DNA of 6,962 nucleotides from Candidatus Dormiibacterota bacterium (GTDB lineage: Bacteria > Chloroflexota > Dormibacteria > UBA8260). The translations under genes and the position numbers were made by a program. The notes under the pieces are model-generated. The model saw nothing but the letters and a program-made list of their open reading frames with translations. It was not told the DNA's origin and did not search any database. The stretch is taken from NCBI GenBank assembly GCA_955652545.1, contig CATPCA010000019.1:1-6962 (forward strand), read 5' to 3'. Below are positions 5,049-6,962 of the stretch, piece after piece (positions within the stretch are counted from its first letter, which is position 1; each line of letters begins with the position of its first letter).

Positions 5049-5852
5049 ATGCGGACACCGTGGATCGTCGCCGCGCTCGCCGGGGTCCTCCTCGCCGGCT
5101 GCAGCGACAGCGGCGCCCCGACCGGGGTGGCGACCAACCCGCCCGGCCAGGGTGGCGTGAGCGGGACGCCCGGCAGCACGCCGTCGTCCTCGGCCGCCTC
5201 CGGGGTTCGGACAGTGCTGAGCCCGCTCGGCCTCAACATCCACAGCGCCCCCCAGGTGAGCTCTCCACACCTCGGCACCGCGGCGGAGGGCGTCGTCCTG
5301 TCGGTTCTTGACCATACTGACCAGAACGGCGGGTGGTACAAGGTGCAGGGACAGACGGTCACGGGCTGGATCACGGGCGACCCGACCCTGACCGCCGCCG
5401 GCCAGTTCCAGCAGTACCAGTCGACGGCGCGCAACTTCAGCGCCCTGTATCCGCAGGACTGGACGTTCGCGGAGGAGACGTCGGACACACTGTTCCATCC
5501 GCTCAATGGACCGCAGTCGATCGTGGTGCGCACCGGCGCCAAGACGTCGGCCTTCGGCCCCGGCGGAGCGCCGGGGTACCTCGGCTCCGGCCAGACGACG
5601 GTCATCGTCTGCGGCTTCACCGGCAACCTCAACGAGTACAGCCGCACCGCCGGCGCACCACCCACGCCCACCCCGGGCACTGCCGGCCCGCTGGCCCTGC
5701 TGGCCCAGATCCGCCTCCGGCTCGACGCCACGCATGCGCTGGCGCTCGATTACAACTACACCGCCGCGTCCGAACTCGAGATCTTCAACGACGTGTACAA
5801 CTCGATGACGTTCCCCTACCCGCAGTGCCAGGGCCCGGCTGCGCCGGCCTGA
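5049..5852 (+). CDS. Lipoprotein with bacterial SH3 (SH3b) domain and a PsbP-like C-terminal region
   Basis: The 267-residue product begins with a short lipoprotein signal (hydrophobic core about 4-14, lipobox LAGC with lipidated C18). A Ser/Gly/Pro-rich linker (19-52) is followed by an SH3b-like domain (about 53-115: 'TVLSPLGLNIHSAP', 'GWYKVQGQTVTGWI'). The C-terminal part (about 120-256, with 'FSALYPQDWTF' and a final 'SELEIFNDVYNSMTF') resembles PsbP/Mog1-like alpha-beta sandwich domains; this second assignment is tentative. It should be anchored on the outer face of the cytoplasmic membrane and may bind cell-wall glycan, which is inferred from the SH3b domain. ATG 5049 gives the most normal signal peptide. 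GTG 5043, GTG 5028, and GTG 5019 (overlapping the HDAC stop by 4 nt) would extend it in frame by 2, 7 or 10 residues. It ends 7 nt before the convergent site-2 protease gene. Confidence 0.83.
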   Translation: MRTPWIVAALAGVLLAGCSDSGAPTGVATNPPGQGGVSGTPGSTPSSSAASGVRTVLSPLGLNIHSAPQVSSPHLGTAAEGVVLSVLDHTDQNGGWYKVQGQTVTGWITGDPTLTAAGQFQQYQSTARNFSALYPQDWTFAEETSDTLFHPLNGPQSIVVRTGAKTSAFGPGGAPGYLGSGQTTVIVCGFTGNLNEYSRTAGAPPTPTPGTAGPLALLAQIRLRLDATHALALDYNYTAASELEIFNDVYNSMTFPYPQCQGPAAPA

Positions 5853-5859
5853 GCCGCGT

Positions 5860-6861
5860 TCAGACGATCTGCTGCCCGATGCCCGCGTTGAGCAGGGCAC
5901 TGTGCGCGACCGACATCCCAACCAGGCAGACCAGCAGCAGACCGAGATACGCGACACCGATCGCGACCCGTGTACGTGCCGACAGCGGCGGCGGCTCCTG
6001 GCCGCGCTTGGCGCGCTGGAAGCGGCCGACGGTGCTGAAGACGCCGATGATGAGGATGAGCACCAGGAAGGGGTTGACGTACGCGCCCGAGAGGTAGTAG
6101 CCGGCGAGCACCAGCACGAGCACGGCGATACCCGCGACGTTGGCCCACTTCGACACGGCGCTGGCCACCCGGCCCCCGTCGAGTGGCGACATCGGAATCA
6201 TGTTGAAAAGGTTGACCAGGAAGCCGAAGTAGGCCAACGCCAGGAAGAGATACCGCGTGTTGCCCGGGGTCAGTGACTCCGCGAAGACATAGCAGGCCCC
6301 GGACGCGATCGTGCCCACCACCGGTCCACCGATGGCCACTATCGCCTCCTGGCGGGCATCGCGGAAGCCCCGCGTCGTCACCAGGGCCCCGAACGGCCCC
6401 AGGAAGATGGGGGCCGACACCTTGAGGCCCTCGGCACGGGCGAAGATCATGTGGCCGCTCTCGTGGACGGCGATCAGCATCAGTGCCCCGATGCCGAACT
6501 GCCAGCCGAAGATCCCGGCGAAGATGAACACCGAGATCACGAAGCTGATCGCGGTCCCGCCCAGCTTGCCGAACTTGAGCAGGACGACACCCCACTTGAG
6601 GAACCCGATCACGGCGGCGATCAGCCCACCGGCCAGTCCCCCGCGGCGCTGCTGGTTGCTCGTCGGTGCGCGATGGATCGAGTCCGGCGACACCGGCACC
6701 GCGGGGCTGCCCGCCGGCCGCCAGGTGTAGCCCTCACCGCTGGGCACCAGGGGGGCCGGCGCTGGCGGGGGAGGCGGGGCGTCGGCGGCCGGCATCCACT
6801 TGTACCCGTCGGGGGTCCACACGTAGGCGCCGGCTGGAGGTGGCGGCATCTGGTCGGTCAT
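5860..6861 (-). CDS. Site-2 protease family (M50) intramembrane metalloprotease
   Basis: A 333-residue polytopic membrane protein. The zinc motif HESGH (133-137, in a membrane helix) and the distal 'NMIPMSPLDGGR' (220-231, third ligand D228) define an M50 site-2 protease, which cuts substrates within or near the membrane. About eight hydrophobic stretches are visible: near 76-95, 102-121, 122-141, 172-194, 203-221, 241-258, 262-280 and 298-320. No PDZ or CBS domain is present, so it is not of the RseP type; it is closer to the compact soil-bacterial members. Before the first helix lie about 75 residues rich in Pro, with two similar aromatic motifs, 'YVWTPDGYKWMP' (13-24) and 'GYTWRPAG' (44-51). 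The substrate is unknown. ATG 6861 is the furthest start; ATG 6849 would remove only four residues. No strong Shine-Dalgarno sequence is visible. Confidence 0.92.
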   Translation of the reverse strand: MTDQMPPPPAGAYVWTPDGYKWMPAADAPPPPPAPAPLVPSGEGYTWRPAGSPAVPVSPDSIHRAPTSNQQRRGGLAGGLIAAVIGFLKWGVVLLKFGKLGGTAISFVISVFIFAGIFGWQFGIGALMLIAVHESGHMIFARAEGLKVSAPIFLGPFGALVTTRGFRDARQEAIVAIGGPVVGTIASGACYVFAESLTPGNTRYLFLALAYFGFLVNLFNMIPMSPLDGGRVASAVSKWANVAGIAVLVLVLAGYYLSGAYVNPFLVLILIIGVFSTVGRFQRAKRGQEPPPLSARTRVAIGVAYLGLLLVCLVGMSVAHSALLNAGIGQQIV

Positions 6862-6909
6862 TCGCGACCATCATCGCACCGGTCCGGCCGAGTTCCGTCG
6901 CGCCGGGAT

Positions 6910-6928
6910 CAGCCGCCGCCGACGGCTG
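6910..6928 (-). terminator. Hairpin just after the possible minus-strand gene end
   Basis: CAGCCG (6910-6915) and CGGCTG (6923-6928) form a 6-bp stem with a 7-nt loop. On the minus strand it begins directly after the stop codon of the partial frame at the right edge and ends 48 nt before the site-2 protease start. No U-tract follows. Termination is plausible but unproven. Confidence 0.3.
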
Positions 6929-6962
6929 TCAGCGGAGGGCGACGAGCACCCGGTCGGTGAGC
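6929..6962 (-). CDS. Possible last codons of an upstream minus-strand gene (partial)
   Basis: Reading leftward from 6961 on the minus strand gives LTDRVLVALR followed by TGA at 6931-6929. All ten codons end in G or C, as in the true genes here, and a hairpin follows the stop directly. Ten codons are far too few to identify a product, and the same bases could be intergenic. If real, the gene would lie upstream of and co-directional with the site-2 protease. Confidence 0.3.
   Translation of the reverse strand, partial: LTDRVLVALR

Noticed and set aside
3772..5058. Minus-strand open frames opposite the deacetylase and lipoprotein (also 4959-5957)
   Set aside because: No motifs, no ribosome-binding site, and real genes with clear domains lie on the other strand.
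5835..5847. CCGGC-TGC-GCCGG hairpin at the end of the lipoprotein gene as a terminator
   Set aside because: A 5-bp stem without a U-tract, inside coding sequence, is expected by chance at this GC content.
1..6962. CRISPR array, tRNA/rRNA, transposase, phage or toxin-antitoxin system
   Set aside because: No regularly spaced DNA repeats, cloverleaf or rRNA-like sequence, or inverted-repeat-flanked transposase frame was seen; every convincing frame belongs to a housekeeping or hypothetical family listed above.

Overview
The window is very GC-rich, and nearly all codon third positions are G or C. It carries at least eight genes, one gene remnant and a possible gene end at the right edge. The gene content suggests a high-GC bacterium of the Actinomycetota, or of the Chloroflexota/Dormibacterota type: an F420-type PPOX protein, a type 2 orotidine-5'-phosphate decarboxylase, -10 boxes very close to start codons, and a lipoprotein with a short lipobox signal. 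The phylum cannot be fixed from this sequence alone.

Left part (1-1600). The window opens inside a beta-propeller gene on the + strand; four blade repeats and the C-terminus are visible. An 8-bp hairpin separates it from a convergent minus-strand remnant of an isocitrate lyase/PEP mutase-family gene. The remnant keeps only the C-terminal part of the barrel. Next comes a monocistronic small cupin gene with a recognisable promoter and the clearest Shine-Dalgarno sequence in the window.

Middle (1600-3050). A split-barrel PPOX-family oxidoreductase (minus strand) and a Kv-beta-like aldo/keto reductase (plus strand) diverge from a 71-bp intergenic region. That region holds a perfect 16-bp palindrome and a -10 box placed as expected for a leaderless reductase mRNA. 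This is the best candidate regulatory site in the window.

Right part (3051-6962). A compact + strand cluster encodes a 65-residue double-CxxC zinc-ribbon protein, PyrF, a class II histone-deacetylase-like amidohydrolase and an SH3b-containing lipoprotein. Gaps are 8, 5 and 26 nt, so co-transcription is likely. It links the last step of UMP synthesis to genes with no evident pyrimidine role. Convergent to it, 7 nt away, is a multi-pass site-2 protease (M50) with a Pro-rich cytosolic N-terminus containing a duplicated aromatic motif. The right edge may hold the last codons of another minus-strand gene followed by a hairpin.

I found no CRISPR array, tRNA, rRNA, insertion sequence, phage gene or recognisable defence system. 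Apart from the remnant, this looks like ordinary chromosomal sequence; the points worth checking are the divergent operator, the remnant, the PyrF cluster and the N-terminus of the site-2 protease.
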